A stretch of DNA of 12,573 nt, from NCBI GenBank assembly GCA_017455225.1, contig JAFTBL010000024.1, positions 1 through 12,573 of the forward strand. Direction: 5' to 3'. A program made the translations under genes and the position numbers. Below are positions 1-5,989 of this stretch, piece after piece; within the stretch, counting starts at the first letter, position 1, and every line of letters begins with the position of its first letter. The notes beneath the pieces are model-generated. The model was not told the origin of the DNA, searched no databases, and worked only from the letters and a program-made list of their open reading frames with translations. This DNA is from Oscillospiraceae bacterium. GTDB taxonomy: Bacteria > Bacillota_A > Clostridia > Oscillospirales > Oscillospiraceae.

Positions 1-251
1 CGGCGCCTTCGTCTGCGGTGAGGGCAGCGCGCTGACCGCCTCCATTGAAGGCAATCGGGGCATGCCCCGGGTCAAGCCGCCCCGCACGGTGGATCAGGGC
101 CTGTGGGGCAAGCCCACCGTGCTGAACAATGTGGAGACCTTCGCCAACGTGCCCCAGATCGTGCTCAACGGCGCGGACTGGTACCGCAGCGTCGGCACAG
201 GCAACAGCGCCGGCACCAAGACCTTTGCCCTCACCGCAGACGAAGGCGCCG
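1..251. repeat. Fold-back inverted repeat: arms 1-26 and 226-251
   Basis: Bases 1-26 are the exact reverse complement of bases 226-251, separated by a 199-base loop. The left arm is cut by the window edge, so the true repeat may be longer. Pairing stops at base 27 (G) against 225 (T). Both arms encode GAFVCGEG of the same NuoF-like protein, on opposite strands. An 11-base stretch, tgccctcaccg (226-236), probably also occurs in the natural gene at the codons for FALTG, so the breakpoint looks like a short inverted microhomology. That pattern fits template switching during amplification or a mis-assembled contig end. Confidence 0.9.
2..235 (+). pseudogene. Inverted fragment of the NuoF/HydB-like gene (fold-back piece)
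   Basis: Read in plus frame 2, these 78 codons give typical NuoF sequence: [17 protein letters not shown], then [38 protein letters not shown] and GTKTFALT. This is the SLBB-proximal part of the flavoprotein and follows directly on residue 319 of the minus-strand gene starting at 1183; its first eight residues repeat residues 312-319 of that gene. After FALT the family normally continues with Gly (FALTG), but here the frame runs into ADEGAGAP, which is antisense of the minus-strand copy. It has no start or stop of its own. It therefore represents residues of about 312-389 of the neighbouring gene placed in reverse orientation, and not a separate gene. The identity of the fragment is clear; the cause of the inversion is inferred. 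Confidence 0.88.
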
Positions 252-1183
252 GCGCCCCGGTTGATGTGCATATGGAAGCTGAAGCCGCTGTCCATGATGT
301 TGTCGCCCAGCAGGCCCATCTCCTCTGCCGCCGCAATGGCCGTGCGCAGGCGCTGCACCGCCAGTGGATACTCGGCGCGGACGTAGATATAGCCTTCGCT
401 GGCGCCGGTGGCTACACCGGCGATCAGCATTCCCTCGATCACGCTGTGGGGGTTGCCCTCCATCACGCCCTGATCCATAAACGCACCGGGGTCGCCCTCG
501 TCGCCGTTGCAGACCACGTACTTCACGTCGGACACGTTCTTGCGAACGCTGACCCACTTCTTGCCCGTGGGGAAGCCGCCGCCGCCGCGGCCCCGAAGCC
601 CGGAGTCCAGCACCGTCTGGCAAATTTCCTCACCGGTCATATCGAAAAGTGCTTTTTCAAAGGCGGCGTACCCGTCGTGGGCCAGATAGTCATTGATATC
701 CTCCGCGTCCGTCTTGCCGCTGTTCTTCATCAAAATCCGGCGCTGGTTCTTGTAAAACGGGATCTCGTCCCGGCTCTTGCAGGGCTTGCCGTCCAGATGG
801 TAGAGCAGCCGCTCCACCACCTCGCCCTTGAGGATGGTCTTTTCAATGATCTCGTCGCAATCCTCCACGTGCACGTGGGTATACAGTATGTCCAGCGGCT
901 CGATGCTGACCAGCGGACCCAGCTCACAGCAGCCGTGGCACCCGCTCTTTTTCAGGTGCAGCCCCTTTTCACCGATCTCTTCCTTCAGCGTTACCGCTAC
1001 GTTCAGTCCCTTTGCCTCGCAGGCGGATCTCATATACTCGTACACCTTCAAGGAGCCGCCGGCTACACATCCGGTGCCCGCGCAGATCAGCACGGTCAGT
1101 TCCTTTTCATTGCGCCGAAACGCGTTTTTGGCCGTTACCTGCCGGACGTGGAAGGTGTCCCGGGTCAGTTTGGAAACTCTCAT
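227..1183 (-). CDS. NADH-binding flavoprotein subunit, NuoF/HydB-like, 3' part disrupted
   Basis: The product is the FMN-, NADH- and Fe-S-binding subunit of a cytosolic NAD-linked complex, most likely a bifurcating [FeFe] hydrogenase (HydB or HndC type), where it passes electrons between NADH and the hydrogenase subunit. Residues 29-125 form a thioredoxin-like [2Fe-2S] domain with CAGTGC (Cys34, Cys39) and a second Cys cluster [11 protein letters not shown] (82-86). The FMN loop [16 protein letters not shown] is at 196-211 and the NADH-site motif [13 protein letters not shown] at 225-237. The start ATG at 1183 overlaps the stop of the upstream gene (ATGA) and has a perfect AAGGAGG at 1197-1191, 7 bases away. 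Authentic sequence ends at residue 319, about base 227. Below that the frame stays open to base 1 but is antisense of the inverted fragment at 2-235. The C-terminal Fe-S domain is outside the window. A formate dehydrogenase-associated subunit is an alternative. Confidence 0.9.
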
Positions 1184-1656
1184 TCAGCGGCCTCCTTCCG
1201 AATGCTCTCCAGCAACGTCACGGCGCTCTCCGGCGTCATCTTCGCATGTACCTCGTCATTGATCGTCAGCGCCGGCGCCAGCGAGCAGGCGCCCAGACAC
1301 GCCACCGTCTCCAGCGTGAACATTCCGTCGTCCGAGGTCTTCTGCTTGCCCGCAAGCTGCAGATACTCCCGGATGGCGTCGTAGATCGGCTGGGACTTGC
1401 GCACGTGGCAGGCCGTTCCGTCGCAGATCTTGATGATGTGCTTGCCCTTGGCCTCCAGCGAGAAGTTCTCGTAGAACGTGGCCACGCTGTAGACCTTGGC
1501 CGTGCTGATGTGCAGCTTTTCGGCAATCAGCATCAGCACCTCTTTGCTCAGATACTTGTACTCCGCCTGGATCTCCTGCATGATGGCGATCAGGTTGTGC
1601 TCGGCACAATCGTACTTTTCAATGATCTCCGATGCGCGTGCCAGCGTTTTGTCCAT
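1180..1656 (-). CDS. NuoE/HydC-like [2Fe-2S] subunit, NADH-linked hydrogenase
   Basis: This 158-residue protein belongs to the 24-kDa thioredoxin-like [2Fe-2S] ferredoxin family (NuoE, HydC, HndA). It relays electrons within a cytosolic NADH-linked complex together with the NuoF-like subunit encoded next. An N-terminal helical part (1-55), including [18 protein letters not shown] (48-65), is followed by the cluster domain. The four cluster ligands are visible as CDGTAC (Cys78, Cys83) and CLGAC (Cys120, Cys124). The ATG at 1656 is chosen because AGGAGG lies 7 bases upstream (1669-1664) and the family N-terminus matches; the frame stays open further upstream to 1866, but that stretch covers the promoter and looks non-coding. 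The stop overlaps the next gene by 4 bases. The pair alone does not settle whether the partner is a hydrogenase or a formate dehydrogenase. Hydrogenase is favoured by the thioredoxin-like extension on the NuoF partner. Confidence 0.92.
   Translation of the reverse strand: MDKTLARASEIIEKYDCAEHNLIAIMQEIQAEYKYLSKEVLMLIAEKLHISTAKVYSVATFYENFSLEAKGKHIIKICDGTACHVRKSQPIYDAIREYLQLAGKQKTSDDGMFTLETVACLGACSLAPALTINDEVHAKMTPESAVTLLESIRKEAAE
1191..1197 (-). promoter_or_regulatory. Strong ribosome binding site of the NuoF-like gene
   Basis: The minus strand reads AAGGAGG, then 7 bases, then ATG at 1183. The site lies inside the last codons of the upstream NuoE-like gene and fixes the start of the NuoF-like gene at the ATGA overlap. 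The match to the anti-Shine-Dalgarno sequence is perfect. Confidence 0.8.
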
Positions 1657-1663
1657 GGGTACC

Positions 1664-1669
1664 CCTCCT
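1664..1669 (-). promoter_or_regulatory. Ribosome binding site of the NuoE-like gene
   Basis: AGGAGG sits 7 bases before the ATG at 1656, within GAGGAGGGGT on the minus strand. It decides the start against the longer upstream open frame. Confidence 0.75.
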
Positions 1670-1715
1670 CTTCTCTCCCTCGTACGCTCCGCGCCCGCGA
1701 CCCGGGGCGCAGATT

Positions 1716-1733
1716 GTGTTAAAAAAATATCAA
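1716..1733 (-). promoter_or_regulatory. Candidate Rex (NADH/NAD+ sensor) operator
   Basis: On the minus strand the 18 bases read TTGATAT, TTTT, TTAACAC. Against the Rex consensus TTGTTAA-N4-TTAACAA I count 11 of 14 matches, 5 in the left half and 6 in the right. It lies 13 bases downstream of the -10 box, within the start of the transcript, where a bound repressor would block RNA polymerase. Rex commonly controls NADH-linked hydrogenase and fermentation genes in clostridia, which suits the genes it precedes. The match is imperfect and the region is A+T-rich, so chance is possible. Confidence 0.45.
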
Positions 1734-1746
1734 AGGTGCTTTGCAT

Positions 1747-1775
1747 ACTATAGCACAATTCGACAGCAGTTGCAA
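1747..1775 (-). promoter_or_regulatory. Sigma-A-type promoter of the NuoE/NuoF-like pair
   Basis: The minus strand carries TTGCAA (1775-1770) as -35 and TATAGT (1752-1747) as -10, with an exact 17-base spacer. Immediately upstream of the -35 box is an A+T-rich block (1776-1797) that could act as an UP element. Transcription would start near base 1740 and give a leader of about 85 bases before the ATG at 1656. It is the only promoter-like sequence I see in the window, and it sits in the only intergenic gap. Confidence 0.72.
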
Positions 1776-1776
1776 T

Positions 1777-1797
1777 GAGAAAAGAAAAATTTTTCTC
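1777..1797 (-). repeat. A+T-rich imperfect palindrome next to the -35 box
   Basis: On the minus strand, GAGAAAA (1797-1791) pairs with TTTTCTC (1783-1777) across a 7-base loop. On the plus strand the 9-mer aatttttct occurs at 1788-1796 and again at 1805-1813. The block may be an UP element, a regulator site or simply A+T-rich spacer; the sequence does not tell which. Confidence 0.35.
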
Positions 1798-1847
1798 ACC
1801 GCACAATTTTTCTTGAAAAGTGAGCGGTTTGTCGGTACTTTTGCACA

Positions 1848-1878
1848 AAGGAAAACGCCATCCCACAGGATGGCGTTT
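1848..1878 (-). terminator. Rho-independent terminator of the cobalamin operon
   Basis: An 11-bp perfect stem (1853-1863 with 1868-1878; aaacgccatcc paired with ggatggcgttt) encloses a 4-base loop. On the minus strand the stem is followed by TTTTCCTTTG, a broken U tract. It begins 15 bases after the cbiC stop, so it ends the eleven-gene operon and insulates it from the promoter of the NuoE-like gene. In the plus direction the stem is followed by only three T residues, so it is probably one-directional. Confidence 0.88.
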
Positions 1879-1893
1879 CGTCTGCAGGGACGG

Positions 1894-2526
1894 TCAGTCC
1901 CGACCCAGCAGATAAAGCAGCGCGTTGCAGATGGCGGCGGCCACGTTGCTGCCGCCCTTGCGGCCCCGGGCCACGATGTAGGGCGCGCCGTCCGTCATGA
2001 TCAGCTCCTTGGCCTGCACCACGTTCACGAAGCCCACCGGCACGCCGATGATCAGCTCCGGGGCCACCCGCCCCTCCGCCATCAGCTCGTGGAGCCGGAT
2101 GAGAGCGGTGGGCGCGTTGCCCACGGCGAAAATCAGGGGCCTGTCCAGCACGGCGGCCTTGTCCATGGAGGCCACGGCCCGGGTGGTGCCGTTTGCTTTG
2201 GCGGCGGCGGCCACGTCCTCGTCCGCCATGAAGCAAAGCGCCTCGCCGCCGTGGCGGGCCAGCGCGTTCTTGTTGATGCCGGCGCGGCCCATATTGGTGT
2301 CGGTCACGATGCAGGCGCCCCGCTGAATGGCGGCCAGCGCCTTGTCCACCGCACCGGGAGAAAAACAGAGGCTGTCGGCGTAGTCGAAATCCGCCGTGGT
2401 GTGGATCACCCGCTTGATGATGGGCGCCAGCGCCGGGTCCAGCGGATGCGGCAGCTCCGATTCGATGATCTCAAAGCTGCGATGCTCGATCTGCGCCGGG
2501 GTCACCTGCTCCAGTTCGATCTTCAT
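1894..2526 (-). CDS. cbiC: Cobalt-precorrin-8 methylmutase CbiC
   Basis: This 210-residue protein is CbiC (CobH family), which moves a methyl group from C11 to C12 of the corrinoid ring to give cobyrinate. The conserved catalytic histidine is visible in VIHTTADFDYADSL (His42), and the substrate-binding regions are TDTNMGRAGINK (75-86), FAVGNAPTAL (133-142) and GRKGGSNVAAAI (188-199). Length is normal and no disruption is seen. The ATG at 2526 overlaps the cbiP stop by 4 bases (ATGA). It is the last gene of the operon, with the terminator 15 bases beyond its stop. Its place after cbiA, cbiB, cobD and cbiP is out of step with the pathway, because it acts before all of them. Confidence 0.97.
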   Translation of the reverse strand: MKIELEQVTPAQIEHRSFEIIESELPHPLDPALAPIIKRVIHTTADFDYADSLCFSPGAVDKALAAIQRGACIVTDTNMGRAGINKNALARHGGEALCFMADEDVAAAAKANGTTRAVASMDKAAVLDRPLIFAVGNAPTALIRLHELMAEGRVAPELIIGVPVGFVNVVQAKELIMTDGAPYIVARGRKGGSNVAAAICNALLYLLGRD

Positions 2527-4016
2527 GCTTCCACTCCCTCCTCCATGATCTTCCCGATCCGCTCCATGTCAAGGTTCTGCTCCACGGCGTCGGCCAGCAG
2601 GTCGTACTGCCGCTCCTTGTAGGCGGCGTAATCAAAGGCCGCCAGCGCGGAGCCGTCGATCCCCTTGCATCGGCACAGCAACGCCAAAAGTGCCTCCCGG
2701 CTCTCGGCGGTGTCGAAAAAGCCGTGGAGATAGCTGCCCCACACGGTGCCTGAAACGCAGCCGTCCTCGGCGCCGTTGTCCAGCCGCGCCAGCGGCCGGG
2801 CGCCCTCGTCCAGCGTCGTTTCACCCATGTGGATCTCATAGCCCTCCAGCGCCGCGCCCTGAAGCTCCGGCATGGCGCCGCTGCAGATCACGGCGCCGCG
2901 CACCCGGGTGCGGTGCTTCTCGGCGGCAAAGTCCGTGGTCATGGGCAGCAGCTCCATGCCCTGCACGCTGCCGCCGCCTTCGGCGCCGCAGCGGTCGGTG
3001 ATCCGCCGACCCAGCATCTGGTAGCCGCCGCAGATGCCGCACACCGGCGTGCCGGCGGCGGCCAGCTTCTTCACCGCGGCCTCCAGCCCGTTCTGCCGCA
3101 TCCACAGCAGGTCTGCGATGGTGGATTTCGTGCCGGGCAGGATCACCAGATCCGGCGCGCCCAGACGGCGGGGCGCGTCCACGTACCGCACCGCCACGCC
3201 CTCCGTGGCCTCCAGCGCGGAAAAATCGGTGAAATTGGAGATGTGGGGCAGGTGCACCACCGCCACGTCCAGCAGCGCCCCGCTCCGGCGGGCAAACCGG
3301 TCGGTCAGACTGTCCTCATCCTCCAGATCCACGTGGAGATAGGGCAGCACGCCCGCCACCGGCACGCCGGTCAGCTCCTCCAGCATGGCAAGGCCGGGCC
3401 GCAGGATCTCCACGTCGCCCCGGAATTTATTGATGACCGTGCCCTTGACCAGCCGCCGCTCCTCCGGCTCCAGCAGCGCCACCGTGCCGTAAAGCTGGGC
3501 GAATACGCCGCCGCGGTCGATGTCGCCCACCAGCAGCACCGGCGCCCTGACCAGCTTGGCAAGCCCCATGTTCACGATGTCGTCCGCCTTCAGATTGATC
3601 TCCGCCGGGGAGCCGGCGCCCTCAATGACGATCACGTCGTTTTTCGCCGCCAGCGTTTCATAATCGCGTAGAATGTGGGGAATGAGCGACTTTTTCATGG
3701 CGAAATATTCTGCCGCGCTCATGTTGCCCAGCACCTCACCGTTGACGATCACCTGCGAGCCCACGTCGGTGGTGGGCTTGAGCAAAATGGGATTCATCAG
3801 CACCGAGGGCTCCGCGCCGCAGGCCTCCGCCTGCACCACCTGCGCCCGGCCCATCTCCAGTCCCTCCCGGGTGATGAAGGAGTTGAGCGCCATGTTCTGG
3901 CTTTTAAAGGGCGCCACGCGAAAGCCCCGCCGGTGAAACACCCGGCACAGCCCCGCCACCAGCAGGCTCTTGCCCGCGCCCGACATGGTGCCCTGCACCA
4001 TGATGACCTTAGCCAT
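2523..4016 (-). CDS. cbiP: Cobyric acid synthase CbiP (glutamine-dependent)
   Basis: CbiP (CobQ family, 497 residues, normal length) uses ATP and glutamine to amidate four side chains (b, d, e, g) of adenosylcobyrinic acid a,c-diamide. The N-terminal dethiobiotin-synthetase-like domain starts with the P-loop GTMSGAGKS (9-17) and continues with PFKSQNMALNS (36-46) and VIEGAGSPAEINL (130-142). The C-terminal class I glutamine amidotransferase domain has PGTKSTIADL (294-303), the nucleophile Cys329 in CGICGGYQMLG, and His431 in GSYLHGFF. The ATG at 4016 overlaps the cobD stop by 8 bases. The stop overlaps cbiC by 4 bases. Confidence 0.97.
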   Translation of the reverse strand: MAKVIMVQGTMSGAGKSLLVAGLCRVFHRRGFRVAPFKSQNMALNSFITREGLEMGRAQVVQAEACGAEPSVLMNPILLKPTTDVGSQVIVNGEVLGNMSAAEYFAMKKSLIPHILRDYETLAAKNDVIVIEGAGSPAEINLKADDIVNMGLAKLVRAPVLLVGDIDRGGVFAQLYGTVALLEPEERRLVKGTVINKFRGDVEILRPGLAMLEELTGVPVAGVLPYLHVDLEDEDSLTDRFARRSGALLDVAVVHLPHISNFTDFSALEATEGVAVRYVDAPRRLGAPDLVILPGTKSTIADLLWMRQNGLEAAVKKLAAAGTPVCGICGGYQMLGRRITDRCGAEGGGSVQGMELLPMTTDFAAEKHRTRVRGAVICSGAMPELQGAALEGYEIHMGETTLDEGARPLARLDNGAEDGCVSGTVWGSYLHGFFDTAESREALLALLCRCKGIDGSALAAFDYAAYKERQYDLLADAVEQNLDMERIGKIMEEGVEA

Positions 4017-5046
4017 GTAGCACCTCCCGCAGCGTGTCCGTCAGAAGCCGGTTTTCCTGCGCCGTCCTGACGCCCACGCGAAAATACGTCCCGTCCAGCC
4101 CCGTAAAGGTGCCGCACCTGCGCAGCAGCACGCCCCGCCGGGCGGCAAGGGCGCACACGTCCTCTGCGCCGCGGCACAGCAGAAAGTTGGCGTCGCTGGG
4201 ATAGACCTTGCAGCCAAGACGGGCAAGCTCGGCGCTCAGGGCTCGGCGCTGCTCCTTCACCAGCGTCAGCGTCCGCTCCCGCCATTCTACCGCCGTCAGC
4301 GCGGCCAGCCCCGCCCGCTGGGCGGCGGTGGACACGCTCCATTCTGCGCCGTAAGCGCCGATCTCATCCGCCGCCGCGCCGTCATGGCACAGCAGGTACC
4401 CCAGCCGCAAGCCCGCCATGGCGTAGAATTTGGTGAACGCCCGCAGGATCAGCAGCCGGGGATACCGGGGCAGCAGCGGCAAAAGCGACTCGCCCTCCGT
4501 GAACTCGATGAAGCACTCGTCCGCCACCAGACAGGCGCCGATCTCATCGCACCGCCGGGCGATGCGCTCCGCCAGCGCCGGCTCGCACAGCCGTCCGGTG
4601 GGGTTGTTGGGGTGGCACAAAAACACCAGCTCCGTGTCCGGCGTCAGCGCTGACAGAAACTCCTCCGTCAGGGCAAAGCCCTCCTCTTCCCGCAGGGGGA
4701 ACTCCTCCACCTGCGAGCCGAACAGCGCGGCGCACCGGCCGTATTCGGAAAACGTGGGGGCGGGCACCACCGTGCGCCGGGGCCGCCGCCACGCGCAGAT
4801 CCGCAGGATCAGATCTGAGGCTCCCGCGCCGCAGAGGATCTGCTCCGCCGCCACGCCGCAGTGCTCCGCCAGTGCCCGGCGCAGCGCACGGCAACAGGGA
4901 TCGGGGTAGCGGGCGTCGTCCGCCGTCCCCCGCCGCAGCGCACGCTCCGCCTCCGGGGGCATCCCCAGCGGATTGAGGCTCACGGAAAAATCCACCCGGG
5001 GCGGCCGGCCGCCGTAAATATCGCCGCCGTGCTCATAAGGCCGCAT
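4009..5046 (-). CDS. cobD: Threonine-phosphate decarboxylase CobD (PLP enzyme)
   Basis: This 345-residue fold-type I PLP enzyme is assigned as L-threonine-O-3-phosphate decarboxylase. It makes (R)-1-amino-2-propanol O-2-phosphate, the arm that CbiB attaches to cobyric acid. The N-terminus HGGDIYGG followed by VDFSVSLNPLGMP is characteristic of CobD. HPNNPTG (145-151) is the cofactor-binding Asn motif, ADEC (175-178) holds the Asp facing the pyridine nitrogen, and FTKFYAMAGLRLGY places the Schiff-base lysine at Lys206. C-terminal FRVGVRT (322-328) has the carboxylate-binding Arg. The family is close to histidinol-phosphate aminotransferase, but the N-terminus and position between cbiB and cbiP support CobD. 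The ATG at 5046 overlaps cbiB by 14 bases. Confidence 0.93.
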   Translation of the reverse strand: MRPYEHGGDIYGGRPPRVDFSVSLNPLGMPPEAERALRRGTADDARYPDPCCRALRRALAEHCGVAAEQILCGAGASDLILRICAWRRPRRTVVPAPTFSEYGRCAALFGSQVEEFPLREEEGFALTEEFLSALTPDTELVFLCHPNNPTGRLCEPALAERIARRCDEIGACLVADECFIEFTEGESLLPLLPRYPRLLILRAFTKFYAMAGLRLGYLLCHDGAAADEIGAYGAEWSVSTAAQRAGLAALTAVEWRERTLTLVKEQRRALSAELARLGCKVYPSDANFLLCRGAEDVCALAARRGVLLRRCGTFTGLDGTYFRVGVRTAQENRLLTDTLREVLHG

Positions 5047-5989
5047 ACAAACACATCCTCTCCGCCAGCACCAGCGCCAGCATCAGCCACGACGTGCCCC
5101 ACAGCAGCCGGTGGCTGCGGCGGATATCCTCCGCCTCGATGGGGCGCAGGTCGTCACCGATATAGGGCTTTTCGTGCTTTTGACCGAAATACCACGCGTC
5201 TCCCGCCAGACGCACGTTCAGCGCCCCCGCCATCACCGCCTCGGTCTGAGCGGAGTTGGGGCTGGCGTGCTTGCGCCGGTCACGGCGCCAGATCCGCGCG
5301 GCGCTTTTCGCGTCCATGCCGCAGATCCTCGCCGCCGCGATCATCAGCACCGCGGCCAGCCGGGCGGGCAGATAATTGCACACGTCGTCCAGCCGGGCGG
5401 CGCATCGGCCGAAGTTCAGATACCGCTGGTTGCGGTAGCCGATCATGGAATCCATGGTGTTCACCGCCTTGTAAAGGCAGCCGCCCGCCGGGCCCAGCAG
5501 CATCATGAAAAAGAGGGGCGCCACCTCCCCGTCGGAGGTGTTCTCCGCCACCGTTTCCACGGCGGCGCGGGCAACGCCGGCCTCGTCCAGCACCGCCGTG
5601 TCCCGCCCGACGATCCGGCTCACCGCGGCGCGGGCGCGTTCCAGCGAGCCGCCCTGCAGCGCCCGGTACACCGGCAGGCTCTCCTGCTGCAGGCTCCGGG
5701 CCGCCAGACACTGCCAGTTCAGCACGGCCCCCAGTGCCAGATAGCACCAGGGACTCAGGCGCCACGCAAGATACAAAAGCGCCGCCGGCATCAGCGCGCC
5801 TGTCAGTGCCACCGCCGCCGTCAATATCCCGCCGGCAAGGCGCTTGTTTTTCATGGGATACAGCAGCTTTTCCAGCCATGTGATCAGCGCTCCGTACCCC
5901 CGCACCAACTGGGGCCAGCCCTGCGGATCGCCCAGCAGCAGATCCAGCGCAAAGCCCAGCGCCAGCGCGGCGGCATCATAGGCAAGCAT
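5033..5989 (-). CDS. cbiB: Adenosylcobinamide-phosphate synthase CbiB (membrane protein)
   Basis: CbiB (CobD in Pseudomonas naming; 318 residues) joins the aminopropanol phosphate arm to adenosylcobyric acid, giving adenosylcobinamide phosphate, in the cytoplasmic membrane. Hydrophobic segments are seen at about 5-20, 52-76, 80-96, 156-170, 206-222 and 296-318. Conserved family blocks are LLLGDP (17-22), VETVAENTSDGEVAPLFF (144-161), AVNTMDSMIGYRN (175-187) and HASPNSAQTEAVMAGAL (241-257). The usual HPVR motif near residue 27 reads QLVR here. The ATG at 5989 overlaps cbiA by 14 bases; AGGCGG just upstream is a moderate ribosome binding site. Its product from cobD, the next gene, is its direct substrate. 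Confidence 0.95.
   Translation of the reverse strand: MLAYDAAALALGFALDLLLGDPQGWPQLVRGYGALITWLEKLLYPMKNKRLAGGILTAAVALTGALMPAALLYLAWRLSPWCYLALGAVLNWQCLAARSLQQESLPVYRALQGGSLERARAAVSRIVGRDTAVLDEAGVARAAVETVAENTSDGEVAPLFFMMLLGPAGGCLYKAVNTMDSMIGYRNQRYLNFGRCAARLDDVCNYLPARLAAVLMIAAARICGMDAKSAARIWRRDRRKHASPNSAQTEAVMAGALNVRLAGDAWYFGQKHEKPYIGDDLRPIEAEDIRRSHRLLWGTSWLMLALVLAERMCLYAAL

Noticed and set aside
1..251. Phase-variable invertible DNA switch in the NuoF-like gene
   Set aside because: Recombination between two inverted repeats would flip the segment without copying the GAFVCGEG codons; here the upstream sequence is duplicated. There is no recombinase nearby and the target is a core metabolic gene.
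62..1384. 440-residue plus-strand open frame starting with NuoF-like sequence
   Set aside because: Only its first ~58 residues (to base 235) are NuoF; the remainder is antisense to the minus-strand NuoF- and NuoE-like genes. It is a chimera created by the fold-back.
1657..1866. Longer N-terminus for the NuoE-like protein (start at 1866)
   Set aside because: That stretch contains the terminator edge, the promoter and the operator-like palindrome, and a strong ribosome binding site precedes the ATG at 1656.
1657..1893. Cobalamin riboswitch in the intergenic gap
   Set aside because: The gap lies downstream of the cobalamin operon and no B12-box-like sequence was seen; the gap is explained by a terminator, promoter and short leader.
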